Source: an uncultured Verrucomicrobia subdivision 3 bacterium
Lineage (GTDB): Bacteria; Verrucomicrobiota; Verrucomicrobiae; Limisphaerales; CAMLLE01
Assembly: GCA_946480555.1 (NCBI GenBank)
Contig: CAMLLE010000194.1
Span: 1 to 6,333, forward strand
Reading direction: 5' to 3'
DNA length: 6,333 nt
A program made the translations under genes and the position numbers. The notes beneath the pieces were generated by a model. The model saw only the letters and a list, made by a program, of their open reading frames with translations, was not told the DNA's origin and made no database searches. Numbering within the stretch: the first letter of the stretch is position 1; every line of letters begins with the position of its first letter. Shown piece after piece: positions 5,107 to 6,333 of the stretch.

Positions 5107-6333
5107 ATGACATCAATCGGTTCACGGTTCTTCGGAATGGGTTTGGGCAAAGGCAAAGTGCTGGCGATGATTGCGACAACCGCTGCATCCGGGCTGCATG
5201 CGGCGGATGACTTCGCGTCGGTGCCGGTCTCAGGTTTGCCGGCCGTCGATACGAGCGTGGCGGCATGGGCCGATTTCGACAATGACGGGCGGCTCGATTT
5301 CTTCCTAAGCGGCACGACGAACGGCCTGGTCACGGGAGGCATCGCAGAGCTGTGGCGCAACACCGGCTCGACCTTTACCAACTTGCCGATCGCGAATCTC
5401 GAAGGGTTCTCCGGCGGCTCAATCTCCTGGGGGGATTTTGACAATGACAACCGGCTCGATTTCGTAATCACCGGCGCAAGCACGAATCTGGGAAACATCG
5501 TTCGCAAATCGCAGCTCTGGCGGAATACCAGCACCGGCTTTTCAAATGTCACGGCAACTCTCATTCCCGGCCTTGCCGCCGTGAATCAAAGCAGCACCGT
5601 CTTCGCTGATTTCAATCGCGACGGCCGGCTCGACCTGTTTGTGAGCGGCCTGTCTTCGACCGGCAAGGTGGCGCAATTGTGGCTCAACCATGGCAACGGC
5701 TTCACCAATGCCACCAGCGCCATTGCTTCGGGCATTCCCGCGGTTGCTTACGGTGCGGTGACGACGGCAGACTTCGATAACGATGGCCGCATTGATCTTC
5801 TGGTTTCCGGCGAGAATTCCGCGAACCAGCTCATCACGCAGCTCTGGCGCAACACAGAATCCGGATTCGTCAACGCAACCGCCATGGCGCCGGGTTTGAC
5901 CGGCACTGCGTTTGGATCCTCATCGTGGGGAGATTTCGATCGCGACGGATTCATGGATTTTGTGCTCACCGGCGAATCGTCCACCGGATTGGTCGCCCAA
6001 GTCTGGCGCAATACGGGCGCGGCCTTCACACTTTTCCCCGTCGCCGGGCTGACCGGCATCACCTACAGCTCCAGCGCGTGGGCTGATTTCAATCACGATG
6101 GCGCACCGGATTTCCTTCTCGCCGGCAGCAGAACGGGACTCACCAACGCTGAGCTTTGGTTGAACACGGGAACAGGATTCACCAATTCAAATCCGAATCT
6201 GCCCACCGCGTTTTCTCTTCCGCACTCATCCGCGGTGGCGGACTTCGACAACGACGGAAGACTCGACGTGCTCGTCACCGGCAACACGGGCGGCAGCCGC
6301 ATCACACAATTGCACCGTGGAATTACCGCGCCC
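5107..6333 (+). CDS. Secreted FG-GAP/VCBS-repeat beta-propeller protein (C-terminal part cut by window edge)
   Basis: 409 codons are visible and open to the right edge. An N-terminal signal peptide has a basic segment (R7, K15, K17), a hydrophobic stretch VLAMIATTAASGL and a likely cleavage after LHA (30-32). Seven repeats of 51-58 residues follow, each with a Ca-binding loop of the form DFDNDGRLD. The loops start at about D56, D110, D168, D222, D276, D327 and D379. The loop is usually preceded by an aromatic or small residue plus A/G and followed by a hydrophobic strand ending in SG or TG; a LWRNT-like strand comes later in each blade. This is the integrin-alpha-like FG-GAP/VCBS pattern. Seven units fit one complete seven-bladed propeller, with further domains probably beyond the edge. 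Repeat 2 has N115 where the loop glycine is expected, and some loops have Asn for an inner Asp. The role is likely extracellular binding or adhesion; no catalytic domain is visible. ATG 5107 is the first start after an in-frame stop near 4972; ATG 5137 also keeps the signal peptide. Neither has a clear ribosome binding site. Confidence 0.88.
   Translation, partial: MTSIGSRFFGMGLGKGKVLAMIATTAASGLHAADDFASVPVSGLPAVDTSVAAWADFDNDGRLDFFLSGTTNGLVTGGIAELWRNTGSTFTNLPIANLEGFSGGSISWGDFDNDNRLDFVITGASTNLGNIVRKSQLWRNTSTGFSNVTATLIPGLAAVNQSSTVFADFNRDGRLDLFVSGLSSTGKVAQLWLNHGNGFTNATSAIASGIPAVAYGAVTTADFDNDGRIDLLVSGENSANQLITQLWRNTESGFVNATAMAPGLTGTAFGSSSWGDFDRDGFMDFVLTGESSTGLVAQVWRNTGAAFTLFPVAGLTGITYSSSAWADFNHDGAPDFLLAGSRTGLTNAELWLNTGTGFTNSNPNLPTAFSLPHSSAVADFDNDGRLDVLVTGNTGGSRITQLHRGITAP

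Noticed and set aside
4654..5210. Overlapping open frames on both strands between the CTERM and propeller genes
   Set aside because: They run through the terminator hairpin, overlap flanking genes and each other, and show no conserved motif or credible start.
5088..6305. Minus-strand open frames with repeating Ser-Leu-Ser-Lys-Ser text
   Set aside because: The repetition is the antisense image of the DFDNDGRLD repeats of the propeller gene.

Overview
The window looks like a piece of a Verrucomicrobiota chromosome, possibly of the Limisphaerales/Pedosphaera or Opitutus side. This is inferred from gene content: a LacI regulator of the type common in that phylum, an ECF sigma factor next to a Hanks-type kinase, a short secreted protein with a VPDGG-type CTERM tail, and a secreted FG-GAP/VCBS-repeat protein. 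Coding DNA is GC-rich. No mobile element, CRISPR array, tRNA or rRNA was seen.

Layout. Positions 1-3541 hold three minus-strand genes. In transcription order they are an ECF sigma factor (3541-2984), a membrane Ser/Thr protein kinase (2925-691) and a LacI-family repressor whose C-terminal part runs off the left edge (522-1). A 601-bp divergent intergenic region (3542-4142) follows, with an A+T-rich core, a good minus-strand promoter candidate and a hairpin-rich leader for the next gene. On the plus strand come a small exported VPDGG-CTERM protein (4143-4688), a near-ideal hairpin terminator (4708-4739), a 367-bp gap without a convincing gene, and a secreted beta-propeller protein (5107 to the right edge, incomplete). 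The LacI and propeller genes are both cut by the window ends.

How the genes may work together. The sigma factor and kinase form a recognised kind of pair in Planctomycetes, Verrucomicrobia and Acidobacteria. The kinase has its catalytic domain in the cytoplasm, one membrane helix and a TPR-like region predicted outside. The sigma factor lacks the acidic DAED-type motif of region 2.2 and has a threonine (T50) in that place. That fits a model in which the kinase activates the sigma factor by phosphorylation, as reported for EcfP/PknT of Vibrio parahaemolyticus. The LacI gene could be co-transcribed or independent. The two exported proteins are oriented divergently from this cassette, and whether the sigma factor controls them cannot be told from the sequence. 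I see no clearly new system; the sigma/kinase pair and the leader upstream of the CTERM gene most deserve a second look.
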